This document shows positions 51,645 to 60,827 of a DNA stretch of 64,000 bases, piece by piece (the stretch's first letter is position 1; each line of letters begins with the position of its first letter). A program made the position numbers and the translations under genes. A model generated the notes under the pieces. That model had not been told where the DNA came from and did no database searches. It saw only the letters and a list, made by a program, of their open reading frames with translations. The stretch is from JACPVF01 sp964502095 (lineage in GTDB: Bacteria; Chloroflexota; Anaerolineae; Anaerolineales; Villigracilaceae). Where the stretch lies: the NCBI GenBank assembly GCA_964502095.1, contig CAZCUF010000010.1, positions 1 through 64,000 on the forward strand, read 5' to 3'.

Positions 51645-52277
51645 GTGCGCTTTACAACCATTTTCTTCGATCTCGACGATACGCTGTACCCGGCCTCCAC
51701 AAATTTATGGCACACGCTCAAGGCACGCATGACCGCATATATGCGCGACCAGCTGGGAATCCCCGAGGCGGATATCGGCCATCTGCGCGAGGAATATTTC
51801 CAGCAATATGGAACCACCCTGCGCGGCCTGCAAGCTCATTATCCGGTGAACACAGCCGACTTCCTGGCTTACGTGCATGATGTGCCCCTGCGCGATTATT
51901 TGACTCCCGACCCGGTTCAACGCCGCGTCATCGCTTCGCTCCCGACCCGTAACCTGATCTTTACCAACGCGGACCGCGCGCACGCCCAACGCGTCCTCGC
52001 CCAACTAAACCTGAGCGATTGCTTTCCACAGATTGTGGACATCAACGCGCTCGCGCCGTATTGCAAACCCATGCCCGAATCATTCAAGATCGCCATGCAA
52101 ATTGCCGGCGAATCCGACCCGCGCCGTTGTGTGATGATTGACGACCTGCCGCACACCGCGCGCGCCGCTCATGAATATGGCATGTTCTCCATTCTCTACG
52201 GCCGCGGCGGGCAGGCTGAAGCCGACGCGTCCCTCTACGATTGGAACGAACTGCCGAAGATCCTCGCCCATGAATGA
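51645..52277 (+). CDS. HAD-family hydrolase, pyrimidine 5'-nucleotidase type
   Basis: 210 residues with all HAD motifs: FFDLDDTLYP (nucleophile Asp), IFTNADRAHA, CKPMPESFKIA (Lys) and VMIDDLPHTARAA. The DLDDTLYP opening and the length match SDT1/PHM8-like 5'-nucleotidases. The frame opens at a GTG 21 nt earlier, but the -10 box lies within that part, so the GTG at 51645 is the likely start. The stop overlaps the next small gene by 8 nt. Confidence 0.87.
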   Translation: MRFTTIFFDLDDTLYPASTNLWHTLKARMTAYMRDQLGIPEADIGHLREEYFQQYGTTLRGLQAHYPVNTADFLAYVHDVPLRDYLTPDPVQRRVIASLPTRNLIFTNADRAHAQRVLAQLNLSDCFPQIVDINALAPYCKPMPESFKIAMQIAGESDPRRCVMIDDLPHTARAAHEYGMFSILYGRGGQAEADASLYDWNELPKILAHE

Positions 52278-52494
52278 ACGCGCGCTCATCGTTCTATTGG
52301 TAATCGTTGGGCTGGTCCTGATCGTCAACGCGGCCATGCTGGCCATCGCGCGCGGCGCCGTTCGCGGCGATCACCGCTGGATCAATGCCCTCCGCGACAG
52401 CCTGCATAAACCGCTGGAGAGGAGCGATAAACCTTACGACGAATTACGCCAGCGGGTCAAAGATTTGCCCGAAAAAAAGAACGACCAGCCCTGA
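52270..52494 (+). CDS. Small membrane protein, single helix
   Basis: 74 residues: one N-terminal membrane helix (about 5-27, IVLLVIVGLVLIVNAAMLAIARGA) and a charged cytosolic tail with many Lys/Asp. The ATG overlaps the HAD stop, so translation is coupled. I recognise no family. Confidence 0.65.
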   Translation: MNERALIVLLVIVGLVLIVNAAMLAIARGAVRGDHRWINALRDSLHKPLERSDKPYDELRQRVKDLPEKKNDQP

Positions 52495-52587
52495 TTTTTA
52501 CAAAACGCATATACTTGTTTCATCCCGAATTAATCCCTGCGTGATACAAGTGTGCTGATTTAACGGCTTATCGCCCGGAGGAATCTT

Positions 52588-53892
52588 ATGAATAAGACTT
52601 TGAAAATATTATTGGCTGTAGTAATGGTCGTTTTCGTGGCCGCCGCTTCATTCTCAGGCGGATTCGCATTCGGGCAGATCCTGCCATTTCTGAACAATCA
52701 CGGTTTGATCACATCCAGGTCTGCGCCAGTGGCGTCCACACCTTCTGCGGATCAGCAAACTGCCACCCCGCAGAATTTGCAGACCCTGTTCAAGCCGTTC
52801 TGGGAAGCGTGGAACATCATCCACCAGCAATATGTGGATCAACCCGTGAACGATGTGGCCCTCATGGAGGGCGCGATCAACGGCATGATGGAATCGCTGG
52901 GCGATCCTCACAGCACGTACATGGACCCGGCCACTTATAAGGAAGCCAACGATCAACTGGCCGGTTCGTATGAGGGCATTGGCGCCTACGTGGATACAAG
53001 CGGCAATTACCTGACCATCACCAGTCCCATCCCCGGTTCGCCCGCGGACAAGGCAGGCCTGCGCTCCGGCGACCAGATCATCAAGATCGACGGTGTGGAT
53101 ATGACGGGAATCAACCCGGAGGTGGCGCGGCAGAAAGTGCTCGGCCCGGCGGGAAGCGTAGTTCATTTAACGGTGGCACGTTCCGGTCAGAGCGCGCCGC
53201 TCGAGTTCGATATCACGCGTGATAAGATTACGGTCAAGAGCGTCAGCGGCAAGATGCTCGACAACGGCATTGCCTATATCCAGCTGACTACTTTTGGCGA
53301 TACAACTTCACAGGAATTGAACGACACGCTGACGCAATTAATGGCGCAGAATCCGAAAGGCCTGATCCTCGACCTGCGCAACAATGGCGGCGGTTATTTG
53401 AATACCGCGGTGGATGTGGCTTCGCAGTTCCTCGATCATGGCGTGGTATTATACGAACAACACGGAGACGGCACAAAGAATACCTACGATGTAAAGCCGG
53501 GCGGACTGGCAACCAAAGTGCCGATGGTGGTGCTGATCAATGAAGGCACCGCTTCCGCCTCGGAGATCGTTTCGGGCGCATTGCAGGATGACAAACGCGC
53601 CACGCTCGTCGGCGTGACTTCCTACGGCAAAGGCTCGGTCCAAAACTGGGTGCCGCTCTCCAACGACCAGGGCGCGGTGCGCGTGACGGTTGCCCGCTGG
53701 CTCACTCCCAGCGGACGCACAATCGACAAGAAAGGCCTGACGCCTGAAGTGTACGTTCCCATGACCGAAGCCGATTACAAGGCTGAGCGCGATCCGCAGT
53801 TGGATGCCGCCGTGGAAACTTTGACGGCTTTGATTAATGGAAGCGCGATCCCAACCTCAGTGCCAACGCCGACGGCGACTCCCATTCCGTAA
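52588..53892 (+). CDS. S41 C-terminal processing peptidase (CtpA-like)
   Basis: 434 residues: N-terminal membrane anchor or signal (about 6-30), a linker, a PDZ domain (about 130-215) with YEGIGAYVD and SPADKAGLRSGDQIIKIDG, and the S41 core with LDLRNNGGGYL, catalytic Ser323 and Lys348 (25 residues apart, as in the family). A Thr/Pro-rich tail ends the protein. It trims proteins outside the membrane. CGGAGG with 7 nt spacing precedes the ATG. Confidence 0.93.
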   Translation: MNKTLKILLAVVMVVFVAAASFSGGFAFGQILPFLNNHGLITSRSAPVASTPSADQQTATPQNLQTLFKPFWEAWNIIHQQYVDQPVNDVALMEGAINGMMESLGDPHSTYMDPATYKEANDQLAGSYEGIGAYVDTSGNYLTITSPIPGSPADKAGLRSGDQIIKIDGVDMTGINPEVARQKVLGPAGSVVHLTVARSGQSAPLEFDITRDKITVKSVSGKMLDNGIAYIQLTTFGDTTSQELNDTLTQLMAQNPKGLILDLRNNGGGYLNTAVDVASQFLDHGVVLYEQHGDGTKNTYDVKPGGLATKVPMVVLINEGTASASEIVSGALQDDKRATLVGVTSYGKGSVQNWVPLSNDQGAVRVTVARWLTPSGRTIDKKGLTPEVYVPMTEADYKAERDPQLDAAVETLTALINGSAIPTSVPTPTATPIP

Positions 53893-53910
53893 AATATGAC
53901 GAGGTGAATG

Positions 53911-54600
53911 ATGATGTTCTTTGACCCGACCTACCTGTTGTGCATGGCGCCGGCCTTTGTGCTGATGATGCTGGCCTCGTGGTATGTCAATTCCTCCTAT
54001 CGAACCTGGCTGCGCGTGCGCGCCCGCAGTGGACTCACTGGCGCGCAAGCCGCAGAGCGGCTCATTTCCGCAGGCGGACTATATGGCGTGCGCGTTGAGG
54101 GCATTTCCGGAAACCTCACCGACAATTATGATCCGCGCGACAAGGTCCTGCGGCTATCGAGCACAGTGGCCAACAATCCCTCTGTGGCGTCGGTGGCGGT
54201 GGCCGCGCATGAGCTGGGTCACGCCATGCAGGATTCGGAAGGCTATCTTCCGCTTAAATTCCGCGCCGCGATCGTGCCGATGGTGAACATTGGCTCCTAC
54301 CTCGGCTGGATCATGATCTTCGCCGGCCTGCTATTGCGCATGACCAATATCGCCTGGCTGGGCGTATTGGTCTTCTCTGGCGGCGCGATCTTCGCGCTGG
54401 CCACCCTGCCGGTGGAACTTAACGCTTCCGCGCGCGCCAAACGCCTGCTCGTGGAAAGCGGCATCATTCAGGGCGAGGATGAACAACACGGCGTGAATAC
54501 CGTGTTGAATGCGGCCGCGCTGACGTACGTGGCCGGCGCTGTCACCGCCATCATGCAATTGCTGTACTTCGTAATGCTCATCGGCGGACGAAGACGCTGA
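53911..54600 (+). CDS. Neutral zinc metallopeptidase, YugP type (PF04298-like)
   Basis: About 229 residues: a membrane segment at the start, GLTGAQAAERLI, then VAAHELGHAMQD (HExxH) and GEDEQHGVNTVLNAAALTYVAGAVTAIMQ with three further helices. This is the usual YugP arrangement, an integral membrane protease of unknown substrate. Three ATG codons in a row (53908, 53911, 53914) follow GAGGTG; 53911 gives sensible spacing. It follows the S41 gene by 18 nt, likely one operon. Confidence 0.9.
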   Translation: MMFFDPTYLLCMAPAFVLMMLASWYVNSSYRTWLRVRARSGLTGAQAAERLISAGGLYGVRVEGISGNLTDNYDPRDKVLRLSSTVANNPSVASVAVAAHELGHAMQDSEGYLPLKFRAAIVPMVNIGSYLGWIMIFAGLLLRMTNIAWLGVLVFSGGAIFALATLPVELNASARAKRLLVESGIIQGEDEQHGVNTVLNAAALTYVAGAVTAIMQLLYFVMLIGGRRR

Positions 54601-54615
54601 CGACACAATTTCCAC

Positions 54616-54645
54616 AAACTCCCGCAAAAAACGGGAGTTTTTTTA
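54616..54645 (+). terminator. Terminator of the YugP gene
   Basis: AAACTCCCG / CGGGAGTTT stem with 7-nt loop then TTTTAT. Confidence 0.88.
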
Positions 54646-54649
54646 TGTG

Positions 54650-54655
54650 TATAAT
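54650..54655 (+). promoter_or_regulatory. TATAAT -10 box close to the flippase gene start
   Basis: TATAAT ends 9 nt before the GTG at 54665, leaving a leader of only a few bases. No Shine-Dalgarno is present. Confidence 0.5.
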
Positions 54656-54664
54656 CACCGAACC

Positions 54665-55678
54665 GTGCGTAAACTTATCTTCGTGGTCATTCTATTCCTC
54701 GGCATGGCGCTGGTCTTTCTGAGCTTTGGGGAATTGGAAACCATCGTCGAAACTGTGCGGCAAAGCAGATTTCGATATGTATTCGCCGCGGTGATCGCTC
54801 AATTGATCTGGTTCGCGGTCATCGGGCAGATGTATCGCTCCATTTACCAATTGCTTGGCATCGACGATTCGCCCCTGATCCTCAGCCTGGTTGCAGTGGC
54901 GGCCAACTTCGTCAATGTGATCGCGCCGACTGCCGGCGTGGGAGGCATCGCTCTCTTCGCCGCAGAAGCCAAACGACGCGAACTTCCCACCGGCAAAGCG
55001 ACTGTCGCCGGCACCATGTTCCTCTTGTTCGACCAGACCGCCTTCCTGTGCATTCTAGCCGTCGGCTGGATCGTGCTCCTGCGCCGCAACCATCTCAACC
55101 CGGGCGATATCACCGCATCGTTGATCCTGCTGGCCGTGGCCTGCACTTTGGCGATCATGCTATATCTCGGATATCGTTCGGCCAATACGCTGGGCAACAT
55201 TCTGGCAAAAGGCGCGCGCTTCATCAACCGCGTCCTGCGGCCGTTCATTCACCGCGAATACCTGCGCGAAGAACGCGCGCACATATTCGCCGGTGAAATC
55301 GCAGACGGGCTTTCCGGCATAACGCAACAGCCGCACAAATTATTGATTCCTATTTTATTTGGTTTACTGAACAAAACCCTGTTGATGTTCGTGCTATGGT
55401 GCTCCTTTTTGGCGTTCGAAGTGCCCGCCTCCATCGGAACAATCATCGGCGGGTTTGTGATCGGCTATCTGTTTACAATCGTTTCTCCCACACCTTCGGG
55501 CGTTGGCGTGATGGAAGGCGCGATGGCGCTGGCGCTTAGCTCCCTGGGCGTGGTGTGGAGTCAGGCCGTCATCATTACGCTGGTCTATCGCGGCGTCACA
55601 TTTTGGATTCCGCTCGGGGTCGGCGCGTTGTCGCTTCGCTGGCTTCACCTCACCGAGAAAGAACCCGCTTCGGCCTGA
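54665..55678 (+). CDS. Lysylphosphatidylglycerol synthase TM-region/flippase-like protein (PF03706)
   Basis: 337 residues, about eight helices, with the family's SLVAVAANFVNVIAPTAGVGGIALFAAEAKRRE near 80-110, an amphipathic middle (HREYLREERAHIFAGEIADGL) and PTPSGVGVMEGAMALAL near the end. The hallmark GVGG and P-x-P-G-G/S-V-G-x-x-E are present. Members flip or modify lipids; the soluble transferase half of MprF is absent. GTG start at 54665 just after a -10 box. Confidence 0.85.
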   Translation: MRKLIFVVILFLGMALVFLSFGELETIVETVRQSRFRYVFAAVIAQLIWFAVIGQMYRSIYQLLGIDDSPLILSLVAVAANFVNVIAPTAGVGGIALFAAEAKRRELPTGKATVAGTMFLLFDQTAFLCILAVGWIVLLRRNHLNPGDITASLILLAVACTLAIMLYLGYRSANTLGNILAKGARFINRVLRPFIHREYLREERAHIFAGEIADGLSGITQQPHKLLIPILFGLLNKTLLMFVLWCSFLAFEVPASIGTIIGGFVIGYLFTIVSPTPSGVGVMEGAMALALSSLGVVWSQAVIITLVYRGVTFWIPLGVGALSLRWLHLTEKEPASA

Positions 55679-55683
55679 GTACT

Positions 55684-58224
55684 ATGTCTCTCACTGCTTT
55701 GCTCGACTCATGGAAACGCGATCCACTGACCGCGCCCAATCTGGCCGCCTGGCGGACTCTGCCCGCCCGCGCCGCGCAAACGCGTCCATTGCCGGACGAT
55801 CTGCCTGCCTCCCTTAAACAGACTTTGATCGCCTCTGGAATTCATTCCCTCTACTCGCATCAATCCGAAGCATGGCTTCGCACGCGCGCCGGCGAACACA
55901 TCATCCTTGCCACCGGCACCGCCAGCGGAAAAACGCTCGCGTACAATCTGCCTGTGCTCGCCTCCCTGATCGAAGACTCGAACGCCCGCGCTTTATATTT
56001 ATTTCCCACCAAGGCATTGACGCAGGATCAGCTATCCAATTTATCCAATCTGACGCGCGATGAGTGGCACGCCGCACTTGCCATCTACGACGGCGATACG
56101 CCGCAAAAGGATCGCGCATCCACCCGCAAACAAGCGCGCATCGTGTTGACCAACCCCGATATGTTGCATACGGGCATTCTGCCGCATCACACCAATTGGG
56201 TCGAATTCTTCTCGCATTTGAAATTCATCGTGATCGACGAGGCGCATACTTACCGCGGCGTGTTCGGTTCGCACATTGCCAATGTGCTGAGACGCGCCCG
56301 GCGCATCGCGCATTTCTACGGCGCGCAGCCGCAATTCATCCTCGCCTCGGCCACCATTGCCAACCCGCGCGAATTGGCCGAACGGCTCATCGAAGCGCCG
56401 GTTCACAGCATTGAAGAAGACGGTTCAGCGCGCGGCCCGCGTCATTTCATTCTCTACAATCCGCCGGTGGTGGACGAGTCGCTTGGCCTGCGCAAAAGTT
56501 CCCTGCTGGAAGCGGTGCGTCTTACGCAGGATTTGCTGGCACAAAATGTGCAAAGCGTGGTCTTTGCGCGTTCGCGCCGCAGTGTGGAAATGATGTTGAA
56601 GTATTTGCAGGAGATTCTTCCGTCTCCGAATCGGCCTTCTTCAATGGAAAAGGAGCGAAGGAACGAGGGCGAAGTCCGCGGCTACCGCAGTGGCTACCTT
56701 CCCTCGCAACGGCGTCAGATCGAACGGGATTTGCGTGCCGGGTCGGTAAAAGTCGTTGTAGCCACCAATGCCCTCGAATTGGGAATCGACATCGGCGGGC
56801 TGGGCGCGGCGATCCTCGTCGGCTACCCGGGAAGCATCTCTTCAGCGTGGCAACAAGCGGGGCGCGCCGGACGCGGTCTCGAATCGGCCGCGGCAGTATT
56901 GATCGCCTCGGCCAGTCCCATCGATCAGTTCCTCGCGCATCATCCCGAATATTTTTTCGGCCGTTCACCGGAGCAGGCGCTGGTCAATCCCGATCATTTA
57001 TTGATTCTGCTGGAACATCTGCGCTGTGCGATGTTCGAATTGCCGTTTCAGGCAGGCGATTCGTTCGGCGCGCTCGATTGGCCTCAGCTGGAGGAGTTCT
57101 TAAACTTTCTAACCTCCAACAACGAAGCGCATCTCTCGCAGGACAAATATTTCTGGATGGCAGATCAATATCCCGCCGCGCAGATCTCATTGCGCTCGGC
57201 CTCGCCGCAAGCCGTGGTACTGCAAGCGCACGATGAAGATGGCCGCCCGTTCACTGTTGGAACTGTGGACGGCGAAAGCGCGGTCTGGATGTCGCACCCC
57301 GGCGCGGTCTATTTGCACGAAGCGCAATCGTATCTCGTCGAGAGTCTCGATCTCGATCAGCACATCGCGCATTTGCGTCCCGCCGACACAGATTATTACA
57401 CCGAGCCTCTGCGCGGCACAACTGTGGAGGTGCTGTCTGAGTCGGCACAGGCGGAGGCGCGCGGCGGCGAAAAAAAATGGGGTGAGTTGAAAGTTACCAC
57501 GCAAGTGACAGGCTTCCGCAAACGCCGCTGGTATACGCACGAAAATCTCGGCGAAGAACCGCTGGACTTGCCGCCCTCCGAATTGCAGACGACCGGCTAT
57601 TGGCTGACTCTCTCCGAGCAGGCGGTTACGCGTCTGCGCGAAGCCGGAGCCTGGACCAACGACCCGAACGATTACGGCCCCGACTGGCCGAAGATCCGCG
57701 AGCGTGTGCGCGTCCGCGACGGATTCAAATGTCAGGTATGCGGCGCGCCCGAAACGGATCGTCAGCACGATGTTCATCATAAGATTCCGTTCAAGGCGTT
57801 CGCTTCGCGCGAGGAAGCCAACCGATTGGAAAATCTGGTCGCGTTATGTCCCGCTTGTCATCATAAAGCGGAAGCCAACGTTCGCATGCGCAGTGGTTTG
57901 GCCGGGTTAAGCTACGTACTGGAGAATCTTGCGCCGTTGTTTTTGATGTGCGACAGCGGCGATCTTGGTACGCATATCGAGCCCGCGCCTTCCCCCATGT
58001 TTGCCAATCCGTCCGTTGTGTTGTATGATTTTGTACCAGCCGGGATTGGTTTCAGCCAGAGATTATTCGAAATTCACGATGAACTGATGCAACGCGCGTT
58101 GGAACTGGTTAGTCAATGCGAATGCGCCGACGGTTGTCCTTCATGCGTCGGTCCCGGCGGAGAAAACGGCATGGGCGGAAAACAAGAGACCATCGAGATA
58201 TTAAAGGAGTTAACGAAAGAATGA
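55684..58224 (+). CDS. MrfA-like superfamily 2 helicase with inserted HNH domain
   Basis: 846 residues. Helicase core: Walker A TGTASGKTLAYN (Lys83), DEAH at 185-188, LASATIANP, then motifs IV-VI (VFARSRRSVEMM, VVATNALELGIDIGG, WQQAGRAGRG). The C-terminal MZB/DUF1998-type region ends in four cysteines, C812, C814, C818 and C821, as in MrfA/YprA mitomycin-repair helicases. Between core and C-terminal region lies an HNH domain (about 670-730): CQVCG (683-687), HH at 698-699, CPACHHK (722-728). I know no HNH in B. subtilis MrfA. The frame extends upstream into the flippase gene; ATG 55684 follows its stop by 5 nt. Confidence 0.9.
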   Translation: MSLTALLDSWKRDPLTAPNLAAWRTLPARAAQTRPLPDDLPASLKQTLIASGIHSLYSHQSEAWLRTRAGEHIILATGTASGKTLAYNLPVLASLIEDSNARALYLFPTKALTQDQLSNLSNLTRDEWHAALAIYDGDTPQKDRASTRKQARIVLTNPDMLHTGILPHHTNWVEFFSHLKFIVIDEAHTYRGVFGSHIANVLRRARRIAHFYGAQPQFILASATIANPRELAERLIEAPVHSIEEDGSARGPRHFILYNPPVVDESLGLRKSSLLEAVRLTQDLLAQNVQSVVFARSRRSVEMMLKYLQEILPSPNRPSSMEKERRNEGEVRGYRSGYLPSQRRQIERDLRAGSVKVVVATNALELGIDIGGLGAAILVGYPGSISSAWQQAGRAGRGLESAAAVLIASASPIDQFLAHHPEYFFGRSPEQALVNPDHLLILLEHLRCAMFELPFQAGDSFGALDWPQLEEFLNFLTSNNEAHLSQDKYFWMADQYPAAQISLRSASPQAVVLQAHDEDGRPFTVGTVDGESAVWMSHPGAVYLHEAQSYLVESLDLDQHIAHLRPADTDYYTEPLRGTTVEVLSESAQAEARGGEKKWGELKVTTQVTGFRKRRWYTHENLGEEPLDLPPSELQTTGYWLTLSEQAVTRLREAGAWTNDPNDYGPDWPKIRERVRVRDGFKCQVCGAPETDRQHDVHHKIPFKAFASREEANRLENLVALCPACHHKAEANVRMRSGLAGLSYVLENLAPLFLMCDSGDLGTHIEPAPSPMFANPSVVLYDFVPAGIGFSQRLFEIHDELMQRALELVSQCECADGCPSCVGPGGENGMGGKQETIEILKELTKE

Positions 58225-59030
58225 AAGACCTAAAGATCGGTATTGCATTGAGCGTTTTGCTTTTGGCCACGCTGGCTTGTTCATTGATTGGCGTACCCGC
58301 TTCGCCGACCGCCGCGCCGCCTACTGTTCCGCCTGCCACCGCCGCGCCGACCGCGACCAGCGTTCCATTTTACGAATCAGTAACCGTGACCGGCACAGAC
58401 TTTAACGAATCGCAAACCACCACGCCGATGTATGAAATCACCGGCCAGACCCCGCAACTGCAAGGCAGTGACGATCCGCGCGCGGCGGCGTTCAATGCCG
58501 ATTTACAGCAGATCACTCAAAACGAAGTGAATATTTTCAAGAAGAACATGCAGAACGTGATCGTTATTCCCGAGGTGCCGAACAGTTCCTTCGATTTTCA
58601 TTACGAATTGCTCTCGCCCGCGGGCAATCAAATCGTCAGCCTCAAACTCTCGTTCGAGGGCTTCACGTCCGGTGCGGCGCATCCATATCACTACACCATC
58701 ACGATCAATTACGATCTCGAGCAGGGCAAAGAATTGACGCTCGACCAGCTCTTTGTGCCGGGCGCGGATTATCTACAGCCCATCTCGGATTATTGCAGAA
58801 CCCAGCTCGCCACGCGCGATATCGGCTTTCAGGATATCTTCACCAAAGGCGCCGACCCACTGCCGGATAATTACAAAAACTGGAATATCAGCGCCGACGG
58901 CCTCGTCATCACCTTCGATGAATATCAAGTCGCGCCGTATGCGGCCGGTCCACAGACTGTAGTCGTCCCCTACAGCGCGTTGAACCAGGTCATCCAAAAT
59001 CCCGGTCCGCTGACGCCCTTCCTTCACTAA
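58221..59030 (+). CDS. Lipoprotein with DUF3298/RsiV-like domain
   Basis: 269 residues: signal with lipobox LLATLAC (Cys20), Pro/Ala/Thr linker, then a PdaC/DUF4163-like half (YEITGQTPQLQG) and a DUF3298 half (GAAHPYHYTITINYDLEQGKELTLDQLF). The GAxHxxxxxxxxxxDL pattern is the hallmark of DUF3298. In RsiV this fold binds lysozyme, but here no sigma factor gene is present. The ATG overlaps the helicase stop as ATGA. Confidence 0.85.
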   Translation: MKDLKIGIALSVLLLATLACSLIGVPASPTAAPPTVPPATAAPTATSVPFYESVTVTGTDFNESQTTTPMYEITGQTPQLQGSDDPRAAAFNADLQQITQNEVNIFKKNMQNVIVIPEVPNSSFDFHYELLSPAGNQIVSLKLSFEGFTSGAAHPYHYTITINYDLEQGKELTLDQLFVPGADYLQPISDYCRTQLATRDIGFQDIFTKGADPLPDNYKNWNISADGLVITFDEYQVAPYAAGPQTVVVPYSALNQVIQNPGPLTPFLH

Positions 59031-59037
59031 ACAGCAC

Positions 59038-59077
59038 AACTCACCCCGAAGAGATTAATTTCGGGGTGAGTTTCTTC
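59038..59077 (+). terminator. Terminator after the DUF3298 lipoprotein
   Basis: AACTCACCCCGAA / TTCGGGGTGAGTT perfect 13-bp stem, 9-nt loop, tail TTCTTC. The rest of the gap to 59209 holds nothing I can name. Confidence 0.85.
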
Positions 59078-59209
59078 ATTAGGCACAAAATGGGATGCCG
59101 ACTTTTTACTTTGCCGGCGCGCTGCGCGTTCCATGTTCCAAAATTAAATTGGGGGCTGATTGTGTTTGTATTGATTCCAATACAGCACATTAATCCAGCA
59201 GGATGTTTC

Positions 59210-59800
59210 TCACTCCTCCCGCATCCAGCGTTTGACCGCCGCATGCGGGTGCTGATACGCGGACATTACATCCAATAACCTGCCCGGGTCGCTCTCACAA
59301 AACAATGATTTGCGATGCTCACGGAAAATAAATCCTTCCTCGGTGGCATGATCCAGCGCCGCCAGCAGGTAACGGAAATAATCGCGCGCATTCAACAGAC
59401 CAATCGGTTTGGCGTGCAGGCCGATCTGCCCCCAGGTGACGGCCTCGAACAATTCGTCGAATGTGCCGAAACCGCCGGGCATGGCAATATAACCATCGGC
59501 CAGTTCGTGCATACGCGCTTTGCGCTCGTGCATTCCCGCCGTTACATCCATGCGCGTAAGGCCGGTATGCGCCAGCGAAGTTGTATTCATACTCGGAATA
59601 ATAACTCCGATCACTTTGCCGCCCGCTTCCAGCGCGCCGTCTGCCACCGCGCCCATCAGGCCGGTTTTGCCGCCGCCGAAGATCAGGGTCAGTCCGCGGC
59701 GGGCGAGCGTCAGGCCTAATTGACGCGCCGCGGTCAAATAGTCCGCGTGAATCGCATCCGAAGATCCGCAAAAAACACAAATCGACCTGGTGGTATTCAT
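59210..59800 (-). CDS. LOG-family protein (nucleoside 5'-monophosphate phosphoribohydrolase)
   Basis: 196 residues of the TIGR00730 group: SICVFCGSSDAIHADYL, LIFGGGKTGLMGAVADGAL, and the catalytic/nucleotide motif PGGFGTFDELFEAVTWGQ. LOG enzymes release free base from cytokinin or purine nucleotides. Bacterial roles are mostly open. Short tail after HKSLFCESDPG. It converges with the lipoprotein gene. Confidence 0.93.
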   Translation of the reverse strand: MNTTRSICVFCGSSDAIHADYLTAARQLGLTLARRGLTLIFGGGKTGLMGAVADGALEAGGKVIGVIIPSMNTTSLAHTGLTRMDVTAGMHERKARMHELADGYIAMPGGFGTFDELFEAVTWGQIGLHAKPIGLLNARDYFRYLLAALDHATEEGFIFREHRKSLFCESDPGRLLDVMSAYQHPHAAVKRWMREE

Positions 59801-59875
59801 TCTTTGTCATCCAATTTTAATAGCGGCATGGTTAAATCCTTTAGTTAGAGTTGCATTAGACGAACGTTTGGGCGC

Positions 59876-59904
59876 TTGACGCCGACTCTGCGCGGTGCTA
59901 TCAA
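59876..59904 (+). promoter_or_regulatory. Promoter of the CbpA-like gene
   Basis: TTGACG (59876-59881), 17-nt spacer, TATCAA (59899-59904), 9 nt before the ATG at 59914. No Shine-Dalgarno, so transcripts would be almost leaderless. Confidence 0.6.
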
Positions 59905-59913
59905 TGAGACACT

Positions 59914-60804
59914 ATGGATTATAAGGACTATTATAAGATCCTTGGTGTAGGGCGCAATGCCAGCCAGGATGAAATTCGCAAGGCTTATCGCAAGCTGGCG
60001 ATGTTGCATCATCCCGACCGCAACCCCGGCGACAAGCAGGCCGAGGAGAAGTTCAAGGATATCAACGAGGCGTATCAAGTGCTGAACGATCAAAAGAAGC
60101 GCGCCCGTTACGATCAGCTTGGCAGTGCCTATTCCAACTGGCAGCAACGGGGCGGTACGCCGAACGACTTCGATTGGAGTCAATGGTTTGGCAGTAACGC
60201 GGGCGGCGGTGGGGGCACGCGCGTGGAATATGGCGACGCCAGCGATTTGTTCTCGGATTTCTTCAGCAATATTTTCGGCGGCATGGGCACCGCGCGTACA
60301 GGACGCGGCCGCGCCGCACAGGCCTATGAGCAACCGGTTGAAATCTCGCTGAAAGAAGCCTACGAGGGCGCTACGCGTCAGATTCACTCGAGCGGGCGCA
60401 ATGTGCAGGTGCGGATTCCAGCCGGGGTGCGTACCGGCTCCAAAGTACGCGCGCCGGGCGCGGGTCCGGATGGACGCGACCTGTATCTGGTCATTGAGGT
60501 GGCGGAGGATGAACGGTTCGAACGCCGAGGCAACGACTTGCATACCACGGCTGTCGTCAGCGTGTTTACCGCGCTCCTCGGCGGCGAAGCGGAAGTGGAG
60601 ACGATGACGGGCAAAGTCAAGTTGAGCATTCCTCCCGGCACACAACCGGAACAGGTTTTTCGTCTCGCGGGACGCGGCATGCCGCAGGTAAAAAGCTCGA
60701 ATACCAAAGGCGATCTATTCGTGAAACTCAAAGTTCAAATCCCGCGTTATCTCTCACCTAAACAAAGGGAATTATTGGAAGAAGTTTCCAAAATAAAATT
60801 TTAG
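59914..60804 (+). CDS. DnaJ-family co-chaperone, CbpA type
   Basis: 296 residues: J domain (1-70) with the HPD motif in HHPDRNPG, a Gly-rich segment with WFGSN and EYGDASDLFSDFFSNIFGG, and the two beta-barrel substrate domains (EISLKEAYEGATRQI; GGEAEVETMTGKVKLSIPPGTQPEQVFRLAGRGMP). The cysteine-rich zinc finger of DnaJ is absent, so it is CbpA-like (type II). Partner: DnaK at 38467. Its neighbour downstream is the HtrA-like gene, 23 nt away. Confidence 0.93.
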   Translation: MDYKDYYKILGVGRNASQDEIRKAYRKLAMLHHPDRNPGDKQAEEKFKDINEAYQVLNDQKKRARYDQLGSAYSNWQQRGGTPNDFDWSQWFGSNAGGGGGTRVEYGDASDLFSDFFSNIFGGMGTARTGRGRAAQAYEQPVEISLKEAYEGATRQIHSSGRNVQVRIPAGVRTGSKVRAPGAGPDGRDLYLVIEVAEDERFERRGNDLHTTAVVSVFTALLGGEAEVETMTGKVKLSIPPGTQPEQVFRLAGRGMPQVKSSNTKGDLFVKLKVQIPRYLSPKQRELLEEVSKIKF

Positions 60805-60827
60805 CTTTCCAACATTTAAGGAGCAGA

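Noticed and set aside
59066..59278. 70-codon frame after the DUF3298 lipoprotein
   Set aside because: It starts inside a terminator and runs into the opposite-strand LOG gene; no domain or ribosome site.
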